DNA of 64,000 nt from Balneolaceae bacterium (GTDB lineage: Bacteria > Bacteroidota > Rhodothermia > Balneolales > Balneolaceae): the NCBI GenBank assembly GCA_034521495.1, contig JAXHMK010000009.1, positions 365,001 to 429,000 of the forward strand. The letters are read 5' to 3'. The notes below the pieces were generated by a model. It saw only the letters and a program-made list of their open reading frames with translations, ran no database searches and was not told the origin of the DNA. The translations under genes and the position numbers were made by a program. This document shows positions 1-8,901 of this stretch, piece after piece (the first letter of the stretch is position 1; the number at the start of each line of letters is the position of its first letter).

Positions 1-2
1 AC

Positions 3-965
3 CTTGGCCGGGATATTGGATTTTTTATTCACGATAGTTCCAATGGGGGCATAGACGTTCAGGAATATTATAATAATCTCGGCCTCTACATGCTTCCGTA
101 TGGTAAAAACAAAATCGATATCGAAGTTCCGGAATCTCATCGTTTGGAGCCAGAAACTACCGGTGTTACGATGATGTTGGATATTTTACACAGAAGCAGA
201 TTGCAATTCCCTGGTATGAGTACAGGTCATTTAAAGCGTATGATGGATGAAGCTCTGGATCATTGTAAGACCAGGATTGTTGGAGGTATGAGCCTGTTTA
301 ATTACGATCAGGTGAAAGAACGCCTTGCGAGACTGCAATCATACTTCACTATAAGCTCTGCTATGAGTTATTTTACGAGCACCAATGTATCTTTACAGCA
401 GAATACATCACGCATGGATGTAGCAGCAAACTCAATTAAAAGTGTAGTTACAGATTATATGCATGAGGCATCACAGTCTTTATTACAGCTTGTTGGGGCA
501 AAAGGGTACAGATTAGATCACATTGCAGGTCGTGCTATGGTAGACAGCCGCCCGTTTCAAATTTTTGAGGGATCCAATGATATACTCTATCAGCAGATTT
601 CAGAGTCTGTATTGAAAATGATGAGAAAATCAAAAGAAACTAATCTCTATAATTTTCTAAAAGATTATTCACTTACCGAAAACTCCGCTGAACATTTTAA
701 GGAAACTCTCAACTTTGATGTTGATTTTAAAATGGCTCAGCGAAAACTGGTTCAATTAGGCCGGGCTCTCGGCAGATTGGTTTCAATGGAAATGACGATA
801 AGACTTGGAGAAAATGGTTTTAACAGTGATATGATATCTAACAGCCTCAAGGTTGTGAAATCTGAAATCAATTCTCTGTTGTCAACTTATTCTTTTGCCG
901 AATCGGGGTCTGTTATAGAAGATTATGATGACAGTAGTTCGTGGCTCAAATTTGTAAATTCATAA
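3..965 (+). CDS. Acyl-CoA dehydrogenase family protein, 3' part
   Basis: The reading frame is open from the window edge, so the 5' end lies outside and the first internal ATG at 90 is not the start. Seen: 320 codons of mostly helical sequence with the motif FQIFEGSNDILYQQ around position 555-600. This matches the C-terminal FAD/acyl-CoA contact region of acyl-CoA dehydrogenases, where an (I/F)-(Y/F)-E-G-(T/S)-N-(D/E)-I signature is typical. About 110 residues follow this motif, so it belongs to the longer acyl-CoA dehydrogenases with a C-terminal extension. Family role: FAD-dependent alpha,beta-dehydrogenation of acyl-CoA esters in the cytosol. The substrate cannot be told. The next gene begins about 12 bp after the stop, suggesting co-transcription. 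Confidence 0.85.
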   Translation, partial: LGRDIGFFIHDSSNGGIDVQEYYNNLGLYMLPYGKNKIDIEVPESHRLEPETTGVTMMLDILHRSRLQFPGMSTGHLKRMMDEALDHCKTRIVGGMSLFNYDQVKERLARLQSYFTISSAMSYFTSTNVSLQQNTSRMDVAANSIKSVVTDYMHEASQSLLQLVGAKGYRLDHIAGRAMVDSRPFQIFEGSNDILYQQISESVLKMMRKSKETNLYNFLKDYSLTENSAEHFKETLNFDVDFKMAQRKLVQLGRALGRLVSMEMTIRLGENGFNSDMISNSLKVVKSEINSLLSTYSFAESGSVIEDYDDSSSWLKFVNS

Positions 966-977
966 AAACTTAAACGA

Positions 978-1668
978 GTGTCACACATTGTTGTACTATC
1001 GGGTGCAGGAATAAGTGCCGATAGTGGTTTAGCTACTTTCAGAGATGCCGGGGGTCTTTGGGAAGGATATAACATAGAAGAAGTCGCATCGATAGATGGC
1101 TGGCATCGTGATAAAGAGAAAAGTCCTGAAATTTTATAATAAACGGAGAGAACAGGTTTTTAAGGCTGATCCGAATCCGGGCCACTATGCTATTGCTAAT
1201 CTTGAAGAGGAGTTTGAAGTTTCTGTAATAACACAAAATGTAGATGATCTTCATGAACGAGCAGGTTCAACAAATGTACTACATTTGCACGGTTTATTAA
1301 GTGAAGCAAGAAGTGAAGATGATCCTGAAATTGTCGTAGAGATAGGTTCAGATCCTATTGAGTTGGGTGATAAGGCTCCGGATGGTACTCAACTTCGGCC
1401 AAACATTGTTTGGTTTGGTGAACCAGTCCCGATGATTGAGAAAGCTGCAGAGAAAGTTACAGGAGCTGATATATTTATTGTTGTTGGAACATCATTGGCG
1501 GTGTATCCTGCAGCAGGACTTGTGAACTATTCACCCAGTGGAATTCCAAAATATTTAGTTGATCCATCTGAAACAGAAATGAGAATTACATCTGATTGGG
1601 AGCATATTCAGAAAACAGCAGCGATTGGGCTCCCTTCATTAGCAAAAAAATTATCAAATAACACATAA
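978..1668 (+). pseudogene. cobB: Sir2-family NAD-dependent protein deacylase, frameshifted
   Basis: Two overlapping frames together make one sirtuin. Frame A starts at GTG 978 and reads VSHIVVLSGAGISADSG then TFRDAGGLWEGY, the sirtuin NAD-binding GAGxS and FRDAxGLW motifs, but stops at 1137-1139. Frame B carries the rest: TQNVDDLH, the catalytic HLHG, QLRPNIVWFGE and the VVGTS motif, ending at 1668. Removing one A from the AAAA run at 1119-1122 joins them without loss (...DKEKVLKFYNKRREQ). So there is a single-base insertion, either a true mutation or a sequencing error. No zinc-binding cysteines are seen, as in many Bacteroidota sirtuins. Role if intact: NAD-dependent lysine deacylation. The downstream ATG at 1096 would give a product lacking the NAD-binding N-terminus. 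The following gene abuts the stop. Confidence 0.85.
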
Positions 1669-2529
1669 ATGTCTGAACACAAAGCAACTGATAAAGAGAA
1701 AGAAGCTCTTGAAAAATATTTATTGCAATTTTTAAATCTTGAAAAGCATTTTCCACTTCTTCCCGGAATTAAAAATGAAGAATCGATTGCAGGATTGATG
1801 GGAATCAGTGTAGATGAGTTACAAAATCTACGTTCAGTTTTTGCTGAAAATGCAAAAGAATCTGCCCTCGAACTATTAAAAGAAGAAGATGTACTTGAAT
1901 GGGTGGATCAGCTTCCATTTGAAAAGGATGATACGATTGTAGCATTTGGTGACTCATCGACAGATGACCTTCAGGGATGGTTCGAAATTTTTAAAAACAT
2001 TCTGGATATAACTATCGAAGGTGCTGACTTTACATTCATAAATGCAGGACTTTCATACAATACTACTTCCGAAGCCCTCCGAAGAATGAATCGCGATGTG
2101 CTTTCTCATGAACCCGATTGGGTAATTGTTAATTTGGGTACGTATGATGTGATCCGGCCATCGTATTTTCAAAATAGAACGTTGATTCCTCTTTCAGAGT
2201 CATGGGAAAATCTTTCCACTATTGAAGATGCCATTGGAACTGTAACTGAGAATCCGCCTGTCTGGATTACACCTACACCAATCATTCCGGGCCTTTTGGA
2301 TGAGATGGAACTCTTTGATTTTGATATCAATGATCAGGATTTAGCTGCCGTGAGAGAAGTAATTACAGGTAAAAAAGGATATATCGTGGACCCTCTGGGA
2401 CACAGAATGGGTAATCCACCCGAAGCGTGGTATTTCTTGAGTGATGGGATTAATCCTTCTATTTCCGGACACACAAATACAGTGAAAGAACTTTTGAAAA
2501 GCCTGGCAACTGCGAAGGTGAGAGAATAA
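1669..2529 (+). CDS. SGNH/GDSL hydrolase-like protein with altered catalytic blocks
   Basis: A 286-residue protein whose ATG directly follows the stop of the sirtuin frame. After a helical N-terminus of about 80 residues it shows AFGDSSTDD (block I GDS, with the nucleophile Ser). It then has NLGTYDV where block III normally reads GxND, and SDGINPSISGH where block V normally reads DxxHP. Thus the block III Asn position is Tyr and the block V His position is Asn, although a histidine lies five residues further on. No signal peptide is evident, so it is probably cytosolic. It is either a catalytically divergent esterase/lipase or a non-enzymatic relative. The fold assignment rests on the spacing of these three blocks and is moderate. 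Confidence 0.6.
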   Translation: MSEHKATDKEKEALEKYLLQFLNLEKHFPLLPGIKNEESIAGLMGISVDELQNLRSVFAENAKESALELLKEEDVLEWVDQLPFEKDDTIVAFGDSSTDDLQGWFEIFKNILDITIEGADFTFINAGLSYNTTSEALRRMNRDVLSHEPDWVIVNLGTYDVIRPSYFQNRTLIPLSESWENLSTIEDAIGTVTENPPVWITPTPIIPGLLDEMELFDFDINDQDLAAVREVITGKKGYIVDPLGHRMGNPPEAWYFLSDGINPSISGHTNTVKELLKSLATAKVRE

Positions 2530-2531
2530 TA

Positions 2532-3191
2532 TCAGAAAGAAGTTCGAACCGAAAATAGCTGTAAAGCAGGAGTAGTGTCTACTCCAAGGAAGTTTTCGGA
2601 TGCACTCATGTATTGAAATATTTCTGGCTGAAGAAGAGATAGTGAAGTGTTCTCCCCATCAACCTGGAAAAGTGAGGATCGATTTAAAAGTTGATTAGAA
2701 ACGAAATCATCATTCCGTTCGGCAATGATGAAACTGTCCACAAGTCCTACTCCAAATCCGGACCAGGCTCCAATACTCGCTCCATACTGGAGACCGTCGA
2801 GAATAGATTCATTACCAATTAGCATCACGGCTGACCCAAGAGCGGCTCCCACACCGGCTCCATAAATGGTGTCCAGGAGAATAATAATGGAGGAGTTCGT
2901 TCCATCATTAAACAAACCGGAAATAAAAAACTGTTGGCCTTTTGGGAGAGTTGAGACATCATAAATAGCCAGTCCGGTACCGGCAATAATTCCGGAACCC
3001 AAACCAATCCTGAGAGGAGTAAAATCATTACTATTCTGAAGGCCCATAGTTGCCGTTCCAAGTATGGTGCCAGTCAAAGCGCCATTCAGCATATTTTCAC
3101 CAATCAATCTGGCAGACTGTGCCTGTGATTTTAAAAATGAACTACAGATAAGGAAGCCTGTAAAAAATATTAGCAGAAGATACTTTCTCAT
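2532..3191 (-). CDS. Secreted glycine-rich hypothetical protein
   Basis: A 219-residue protein with a clear N-terminal signal peptide (MRKYLLLIFFTGFLICSSF, cleavage probably after the AQ-rich stretch SQAQS). The mature part has several hydrophobic, glycine-rich segments (GALTGTILGTATMG, GLGSGIIAGTGLAIYD, YGAGVGAALGSAVMLIG, YGASIGAWSGFGVGLVDS) resembling glycine-zipper membrane segments, then a more polar C-terminus ending in an aromatic residue. It is likely an outer-membrane or periplasmic membrane-associated protein. I do not recognise the family. Its stop lies 2 bp from that of the convergent SGNH-like gene, and it follows the SDR gene in the same direction, 17 bp downstream. Confidence 0.6.
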   Translation of the reverse strand: MRKYLLLIFFTGFLICSSFLKSQAQSARLIGENMLNGALTGTILGTATMGLQNSNDFTPLRIGLGSGIIAGTGLAIYDVSTLPKGQQFFISGLFNDGTNSSIIILLDTIYGAGVGAALGSAVMLIGNESILDGLQYGASIGAWSGFGVGLVDSFIIAERNDDFVSNQLLNRSSLFQVDGENTSLSLLQPEIFQYMSASENFLGVDTTPALQLFSVRTSF

Positions 3192-3208
3192 AAAAGAGGA
3201 CAGTTATT

Positions 3209-3904
3209 TTATTCTGGGTTATTCAATGCAATGGGCAAAATTTTACCGTTAATAAATGTATCAGCTTTTATGGTAAAATCACCAATATATCGGGCCATTT
3301 CTGCTGGGTTTACAGGAGCTTCAATTCCGGGAAAAGCTGTTTCAAGCATTTCGGTCTGAACAGCTCCAAGGCAGAGACAATTTGCTTTTATATTATAATC
3401 AGCAAGTTCCAGTGCCATACATTCTGTTAAAATTGCCAAAGCTCCTTTCACTGTACTGTATGCGCTTAAACCCGGAAATTTTTCACTTCCCTGGAATCCA
3501 CCCATACTGCTGATATTTACAATGTGAGAATTCTTATTGAACATTGAAATAAGTGATCTTGTCAGCCTGACCGGAGCCATTAAATTAACAGATATCTGTC
3601 GTTCCCAATCCTTATCAGACTGTTCCAAAAAAGGTTTATTGATTAGTAAACCTGCATTGTGTATCAATCCGTCGATTGCGAGCTGATGATTTTCCAGATG
3701 TTCTTTTATCTGGTAAGCAGCTCCGTCTTGAGTAATATCAAGGGATAATGGAAAAATTTGTTCCGGGGCGTATGCTCTGAGTTGATTCAGTTTATCCTCC
3801 GAGCGGGCAATTGCTGTAATACTACAATTCTGATTAGCAAGGTACTTTGCAGTTTCGTTTCCAATACCTTTGCTCGCTCCTGTTATTAGTATATGCTTAG
3901 ACAT
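3209..3904 (-). CDS. SDR-family NAD(P)-dependent oxidoreductase
   Basis: A Rossmann-fold short-chain dehydrogenase of about 231 residues. It has the cofactor motif TGASKGIG at the N-terminus, the structural motif HNAGLL, a catalytic Ser region NISSMGG and the active-site YSTVK (YxxxK), all in the usual order and spacing. I chose the ATG at 3904 (MSKHILITG) over one six codons upstream at 3922, because classical SDRs start just before the first beta strand. Family role: reversible NAD(P)H-linked oxidation or reduction of alcohol/carbonyl groups. The substrate is unknown, and FabG-like and YciK-like enzymes are both possible. It probably shares a transcript with the secreted protein downstream. 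Confidence 0.85.
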   Translation of the reverse strand: MSKHILITGASKGIGNETAKYLANQNCSITAIARSEDKLNQLRAYAPEQIFPLSLDITQDGAAYQIKEHLENHQLAIDGLIHNAGLLINKPFLEQSDKDWERQISVNLMAPVRLTRSLISMFNKNSHIVNISSMGGFQGSEKFPGLSAYSTVKGALAILTECMALELADYNIKANCLCLGAVQTEMLETAFPGIEAPVNPAEMARYIGDFTIKADTFINGKILPIALNNPE

Positions 3905-4022
3905 AATGAAATGTTTATTCAAGGAATAGCTTTTTTACAATTACAAAATAGTGCAGAAATCATTCAAATGTGAAATAAAGCTTGAAAGCACATTCATAAA
4001 ATCCGATTTTAAATATGTATGG

Positions 4023-4085
4023 TGATTTTCTGCTATGGGAAGAGTTGAATCAGAAAATCACAAATATCAGGTTCATTAACCTGAT
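4023..4085 (+). promoter_or_regulatory. Two successive inverted repeats before the hisC-like gene
   Basis: TGATTTTCTG at 4023-4032 pairs with CAGAAAATCA at 4051-4060 (10 bp, no mismatch). Immediately downstream ATCAGGTT at 4066-4073 pairs with AACCTGAT at 4078-4085. The second ends 9 bp before the ATG at 4095. Two perfect dyads side by side in a leader suggest an RNA structure or operator controlling the aminotransferase/E1 unit. No known riboswitch consensus was recognised. Confidence 0.45.
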
Positions 4086-4094
4086 GAGATTCTT

Positions 4095-5210
4095 ATGAAG
4101 ATTGAAAATTTTGTCCCTGAGAATATACGTTTACTACAACCTTACAAAGCCGGAAGTACTATTGCTGAGGTTAGAAAGAGATATCAACCCCGGCAAATTT
4201 CGAAACTGGCTTCCAATGAGAACAGGATGGGTTGCAGCGAACATGTTTTGACTGCAATTCAACAAGTTTCAGGTGATATTCAAGATTACCCGGATCCTCT
4301 TGCAAGTGATTTAAGAAAGAAGATTGCGGATTTTCATAATGTTTCGGAATCTGAAGTTTTGCTTGCCGCAGGATCAGAAAGTATTATTGCCCTTCTTTGC
4401 AGAACGTTTTTTAAGGATAATGAGCATGCAATTACTGCTAATGCTACTTTTGTTGGATTTTTTGTGCAAAGTGGTGTTCGAGGAGTTCATCTAAAAAAAA
4501 TATCTCTTACTAAGGATTTTCGGTTTGATGTGGATGCCATTCTTCATTCTGTGGATAGCAGGACAAAGATGATTTACATCGCAAATCCTAATAATCCTAC
4601 CGGAACCTACATCACAAAAAAAGAATACAAGAGATTACGAGAAAAAATTCCTGAAAATGTTCTCTTGGTGATGGATGAAGCCTATCACGAGTATGCACAA
4701 TCTGTACGGAATTATCCGGACTCTCTGAAATCCAGGCAGCAGAATGTCGTAACACTCCGGACGTTTTCAAAAGCGTACGGACTGGCAGGGATGAGAGTGG
4801 GTTACGCCATTGCAGATGAAAGGCTGATTGAGCAGATGATTAAAACGAAGTTAACGTTTGAACCAACTACCTTGGGACAAACAGCGGCCTTTGCTGCACT
4901 GGAAGATCAAGCCTTTATTGAGAAGAGTGTACAACGGGTTGATGAAGAACGAAGTAAACTGTACGATTTTTTTGATGAGTATGGAGTTAACTATTTACCG
5001 TCTATCTCAAACTCTGTGATGATAATTTTGAAAGACGAAGATGAGGCCAAATTATTCACTCAAAACATGATGCAGCGGGGAGTAATTCTTCGACGAACAG
5101 ATGCGTTTGGCTTGCCAAATTGCATTCGTATAACCATTGGAACAGAGCAGGAAATGAACCATTTTAAAGAGAGTTTTTTGAATATTTATGACGCAACGAA
5201 ATCCAAATAA
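4095..5210 (+). CDS. hisC: Class I/II aminotransferase, histidinol-phosphate aminotransferase-like
   Basis: A PLP-dependent aminotransferase of 371 residues, the usual length for HisC. Seen: KLASNENRMG near the N-terminus (the substrate-phosphate and Asn region), the NPNNPTGT motif, MDEAYHEY with the PLP-contacting Asp, and the Schiff-base lysine in TFSKAYGLAGMRVGY. Family role: glutamate-dependent formation of histidinol phosphate. Close relatives act on aromatic or other amino acids, so the substrate is not certain. No other his gene is nearby. Instead it is followed within 12 bp by a 2-oxoacid dehydrogenase E1 gene, so an alternative is a transaminase feeding a 2-oxoacid to that enzyme. 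It is preceded by two dyad repeats. Confidence 0.8.
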   Translation: MKIENFVPENIRLLQPYKAGSTIAEVRKRYQPRQISKLASNENRMGCSEHVLTAIQQVSGDIQDYPDPLASDLRKKIADFHNVSESEVLLAAGSESIIALLCRTFFKDNEHAITANATFVGFFVQSGVRGVHLKKISLTKDFRFDVDAILHSVDSRTKMIYIANPNNPTGTYITKKEYKRLREKIPENVLLVMDEAYHEYAQSVRNYPDSLKSRQQNVVTLRTFSKAYGLAGMRVGYAIADERLIEQMIKTKLTFEPTTLGQTAAFAALEDQAFIEKSVQRVDEERSKLYDFFDEYGVNYLPSISNSVMIILKDEDEAKLFTQNMMQRGVILRRTDAFGLPNCIRITIGTEQEMNHFKESFLNIYDATKSK

Positions 5211-5222
5211 TTGAGATGTTAC

Positions 5223-7289
5223 ATGAGTACTAAAACTACGGAAAAACAAAAAAAGGTTGACTGGAAACGGGTTGCACGTCTCATGCTTCTATCTCGGGCT
5301 ATTGATGATATTGAAGAGAACGAGCTGGTTCCGGATAAAAAAATTCTCTACCAGTTTTCAGCAAGGGGGCATGAACTTGTCCAGATTCTGCTTGGAATGA
5401 ATGTAACGAATCCCAAAGATGCAGTGAGTGCATATTACAGGTCTCGCCCGCTGATGCTGACACTTGGTCTGTCGGCTGAGGATGCAATTGCCTCAGATAT
5501 GGCAAAGTCGGGAGGATATAGTGATGGCCGTGATATCGGGGTTGTCTGTAATATGCCAAACAAAGATGGACCACTGGTTTTACCTTTGGCCGGTGATGTG
5601 GGATCTCAATACACACCGGGGGCCGGGTATGGGCAGGCGATTCAATTTCTATCACAAACAGAAGAAGAGAAATACAACCAGGCGATTTCGGTGATTTGTG
5701 GGGGAGATGGATCTGTAGCAACCAATGGATTTTGGTCAGCATTGACGATGGCAACCACTCTCAATCTGCCAGTTCTCTTTTTTATTGAGGATAATGGTTA
5801 TGGAATTTCGGTTGAGAGCAGATTTCAAACGCCGGGTGGAAATATTGCAAATAACCTGTACTCATTTAAAAATCTCAAAATTTATAAAGGGGATGGAACA
5901 AATCCCGAAGAAGCCTCAGAGATTATTCAGGAATCAACAGAATATGTTCGAAATCATAACGGCCCGGCTTTACTTCGTTTGACAGTTCCGAGACTGAATG
6001 GTCATTCTTACCAGGATAATCAGGCATATAAAAGTGAAGAACTCCTCGAAAAAGAGGAGGAAAATGATCCGCAAAAAAAGTTGAAGAATTTTTTGATTCC
6101 TGATTTTGTATCAGAAGAGGATTGGAGCGATCTTGAAACAGAGACGAAAATGAGGGTTAGAAAAGCCACGGAAGAAGCTTGGAATCGTCCATCACCCTCA
6201 GAAGATCATCTGAAAGAATCACTGTATCAGGATGGAATGGAGATCCAAAAAGTTGGGGGATTATATAGCAATGGATTTGAGTTTTCGAAAACTTCTACTG
6301 AGCCTCAGTCCGGGAAGCAGCGAATCAACATGGTGGAGTCGATCAGGAAAACACTGGAACATGAACTGGAGATCAACGAAAAGGTATTGGTGTTTGGTGA
6401 AGACGTAGGGAAAAAAGGCGGTGTTCATGCCGTTACTTCCGGATTGCAGACAAAATTTGGTGAAGACCGGGTATTCGATACGAGTTTATCAGAAGAGGGA
6501 ATTATCGGCCGATCGGTTGGATTGGCCTATGCCGGGTTTCTGCCGGTCGCTGAAATTCAGTTTCGAAAGTATGCAGATCCTGCCACAGAGCAGCTTAAAA
6601 ATGCCGGCACGATTCGCTGGCGAACGGCAAACAAATTTGCAGCCCCGATGGTAGTTCGTATGCCGGGTGGTTTTGCAAAGTGTGGTGATCCCTGGCACAG
6701 TGAATCAAACGAGGCGTTCTTTGCAAAGATGATCGGCTGGCAACTGGTTATGCCCTCGAATGCCCAGGATGCAGCCGGACTCCTGCGATCGGCCATGAGA
6801 GATAACAATCCCACCATCTTTTTTGAGCATCGAAATCTGCTGGATTCAAAATATGCCAGAACACCATATCCCGGAGATGATTTTGTGGTTCCGATTGGGA
6901 AGGCAAAAAAGCTGACAGATGGTTCAGATCTCACAATGATAACATGGGGAGCGATGTGTGAGCGATGCGAGAAGGCAGCAGATCAAATAGATGTTTCAGT
7001 TGAGATCATTGACCTTCGAACTATTTTCCCATGGGATAAAGAGATGGTTTTTGAATCGGTGAAGAAAACGAATCGATGCCTGATTGTTCATGAGGACAAT
7101 CGAACGGGTGGATTTGGTGCTGAAATCAGTGCTACCATTTCGGATGAACTTTTTAAATTCCTGGATGCACCGGTGCAGCGACTTGCCTTTCCTGACGTTC
7201 CGGTACCTTACAACATTGATTTAATGAATTCGGTGATGCCGGACGCAGGAAAGATTGCTGATAAAATTCAGGAGCTACTTACATTCTGA
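5223..7289 (+). CDS. 2-oxoacid dehydrogenase E1, fused alpha and beta subunits
   Basis: A thiamine-diphosphate enzyme of 688 residues combining both E1 halves. The N-terminal half (about 1-350) is E1 alpha with the ThDP motif GGDGSVATNGF...FFIEDN. The C-terminal half starts near residue 375 with E1 beta signatures (VFGEDVG, EEGIIGRSVGLA, MPGGF, IDLRTIFPWD). I took ATG 5223 (MSTKTTEKQ) rather than the TTG at 5211, which directly follows the previous stop. Family role: decarboxylation of a 2-oxoacid and acyl transfer to a lipoyl E2, here most like branched-chain 2-oxoacid dehydrogenase. No E2 or E3 is nearby, so they must be encoded elsewhere. A strong hairpin follows the stop. Confidence 0.88.
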   Translation: MSTKTTEKQKKVDWKRVARLMLLSRAIDDIEENELVPDKKILYQFSARGHELVQILLGMNVTNPKDAVSAYYRSRPLMLTLGLSAEDAIASDMAKSGGYSDGRDIGVVCNMPNKDGPLVLPLAGDVGSQYTPGAGYGQAIQFLSQTEEEKYNQAISVICGGDGSVATNGFWSALTMATTLNLPVLFFIEDNGYGISVESRFQTPGGNIANNLYSFKNLKIYKGDGTNPEEASEIIQESTEYVRNHNGPALLRLTVPRLNGHSYQDNQAYKSEELLEKEEENDPQKKLKNFLIPDFVSEEDWSDLETETKMRVRKATEEAWNRPSPSEDHLKESLYQDGMEIQKVGGLYSNGFEFSKTSTEPQSGKQRINMVESIRKTLEHELEINEKVLVFGEDVGKKGGVHAVTSGLQTKFGEDRVFDTSLSEEGIIGRSVGLAYAGFLPVAEIQFRKYADPATEQLKNAGTIRWRTANKFAAPMVVRMPGGFAKCGDPWHSESNEAFFAKMIGWQLVMPSNAQDAAGLLRSAMRDNNPTIFFEHRNLLDSKYARTPYPGDDFVVPIGKAKKLTDGSDLTMITWGAMCERCEKAADQIDVSVEIIDLRTIFPWDKEMVFESVKKTNRCLIVHEDNRTGGFGAEISATISDELFKFLDAPVQRLAFPDVPVPYNIDLMNSVMPDAGKIADKIQELLTF

Positions 7290-7322
7290 AGATCCGCGAA
7301 GTTTTTGAAACTTCGCGGATCT
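7290..7322. terminator. Perfect palindrome between convergent genes (copy 1)
   Basis: AGATCCGCGAAGTTT at 7290-7304 and its exact complement at 7308-7322, with a 3-base loop. It begins right after the E1 stop and faces glpD from the other side, so it could end transcription in both directions. A T-rich stretch follows on the plus strand. Nearly the same palindrome recurs after pyrG at 39582-39616. Confidence 0.75.
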
Positions 7323-7335
7323 TTAACCAAATTTT

Positions 7336-8901
7336 TTATTGCAGAATATATGCCTTAGCCACTTCCTCATACTTTTCAACCTGTTCATCAATCCAGGCCT
7401 GATCCTTATCCATTTCATTAGCCATCAATTTTGCTACTTCAGGAGCCATCTCTACACTGGCTTGTGCATCGAGAAGTAAGGCCCGGGTTCTGCGAGCGAG
7501 AACATCTTCCACTGTCATAGCCATTTCGTTTCGAACACCCCAAACAACTTCAGCTTTCAGGTAGGGCAGACGTTCGTGAAGTGGTTCACCCAGCTCTTTA
7601 TTTTCTTTGACGAGCTTGTTGATTTCGATACGGTCTGAACCGTAATGATGGAGTGGATCATCGGGATCTATATTCTTAAGCCAGCCGTGAATTCGCAGGT
7701 TTTCTGTAACACATTCCTGAACATTCAATCCTGCAACTGTTGCTGCCTGATCTACCGTATCTTGTGCCATTTTACGATAGGTGGTCCATTTACCACCTGC
7801 AATCGTTACCAGGCCCGATTCAGAAATCATCAGGGAATGATCTCTTGATATCGATGATGTATCCTTTCCATCCCCGGCTTTCACCAGAGGGCGTAGTCCT
7901 GCAAAGACACTTCGAACATCTTTGCGTGTTGGATTTCCCGTTAAATACTGGGTGGCATGTTTTAGTATAAAATCAATCTCTTCTTCCTGGGCTTTGGGTT
8001 CAAGTGTTGGAGCATCTACGGGTGTATCTGTAGTTCCTACAACAAGTTTTCCGTTCCAGGGCACAGCAAATAAAACGCGTCCGTCATCTGTATGAGGAAC
8101 CATGATAGCCGATTCTCCCGGTGAAAACTTTTTATCGATAACTAAGTGAACACCCTGGCTTGGTGCAATAATGGGTTTCTTCTCAGGATTGTCCATTTGT
8201 AAAATGTTATCCGTAAAAACTCCGGTAGCATTTACAACAACACGTCCGTTAATATCAAATGTATCGCCGGATAACTGATCTTCTACCGTTACCCCATCTA
8301 CCATATTATTTGATTTTAACAGTCCCGTTACTTTCAGGTAATTCAGCATGGTAGCATCATGATCGGCAGCTGTTTGAACAAGGTTGATAGCCATGCGCGA
8401 ATCATCAAACTGACCGTCGTAATAGATTACACCGCCTCGTAATCCCTCACGTTCAAGTGTTGGCAGATGTTCAATCGTATCCTCAAGGGATAGATTTTTT
8501 GATGGCCCCAACCCAAGTTTACCGGCCAGCATATCATACACTTTCATGCCAACACCATAAAAAGGACCTTCCCACCAATCGTAATTTGGAACAATAAACG
8601 ATTGATTGTGAACAAGATGAGGAGCGTTTTGAATCAGTAAACCACGCTCCCGAAGTGCCTCAAGTACCAAAGAAACATTTCCCTGTTGAAGATACCGAAC
8701 ACCGCCATGCACAAGTTTTGTAGAGCGACTCGAAGTTCCCTTAGAAAAATCATGCTGTTCCAGGAGTAAGGTACTGTAACCTCTGGTTGCAGAATCAACG
8801 GCAACTCCGAGTCCTGTTGCACCACCGCCAATAATAATTACATCAAAATAACCCGCCTTTTCTTTGGCGGTTTTTAGCATTTCTGATCTGTTCAATAGCA
8901 T
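7336..8901 (-). CDS. glpD: Glycerol-3-phosphate dehydrogenase, FAD-dependent
   Basis: 521 residues. The FAD-binding GGGATGLG motif is at residues 25-32, followed by TSSRSTKLVHGGVRYL, a hallmark of GlpD, then the NATGVFTD and GTTDTP segments and a C-terminal helical domain (DAC_C type). Role: oxidation of sn-glycerol 3-phosphate to dihydroxyacetone phosphate, passing electrons to quinone at the inner face of the cytoplasmic membrane. It lies downstream of glpK in the same direction with about 280 bp of repeat-filled spacer, and together they form a glycerol catabolic unit. No glycerol facilitator gene is in the window. Confidence 0.93.
   Translation of the reverse strand: MLLNRSEMLKTAKEKAGYFDVIIIGGGATGLGVAVDSATRGYSTLLLEQHDFSKGTSSRSTKLVHGGVRYLQQGNVSLVLEALRERGLLIQNAPHLVHNQSFIVPNYDWWEGPFYGVGMKVYDMLAGKLGLGPSKNLSLEDTIEHLPTLEREGLRGGVIYYDGQFDDSRMAINLVQTAADHDATMLNYLKVTGLLKSNNMVDGVTVEDQLSGDTFDINGRVVVNATGVFTDNILQMDNPEKKPIIAPSQGVHLVIDKKFSPGESAIMVPHTDDGRVLFAVPWNGKLVVGTTDTPVDAPTLEPKAQEEEIDFILKHATQYLTGNPTRKDVRSVFAGLRPLVKAGDGKDTSSISRDHSLMISESGLVTIAGGKWTTYRKMAQDTVDQAATVAGLNVQECVTENLRIHGWLKNIDPDDPLHHYGSDRIEINKLVKENKELGEPLHERLPYLKAEVVWGVRNEMAMTVEDVLARRTRALLLDAQASVEMAPEVAKLMANEMDKDQAWIDEQVEKYEEVAKAYILQ

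Noticed and set aside
1115-1140. Programmed frameshift in the sirtuin gene
   Set aside because: GAG-AAA-AGT is not a known +1 shift site and no stop or structure is placed to promote it. Mutation or read error is simpler.
4095-5210. Histidine biosynthesis operon
   Set aside because: No other his gene is near. The downstream partner is a 2-oxoacid dehydrogenase, so only the hisC-like gene itself is called.
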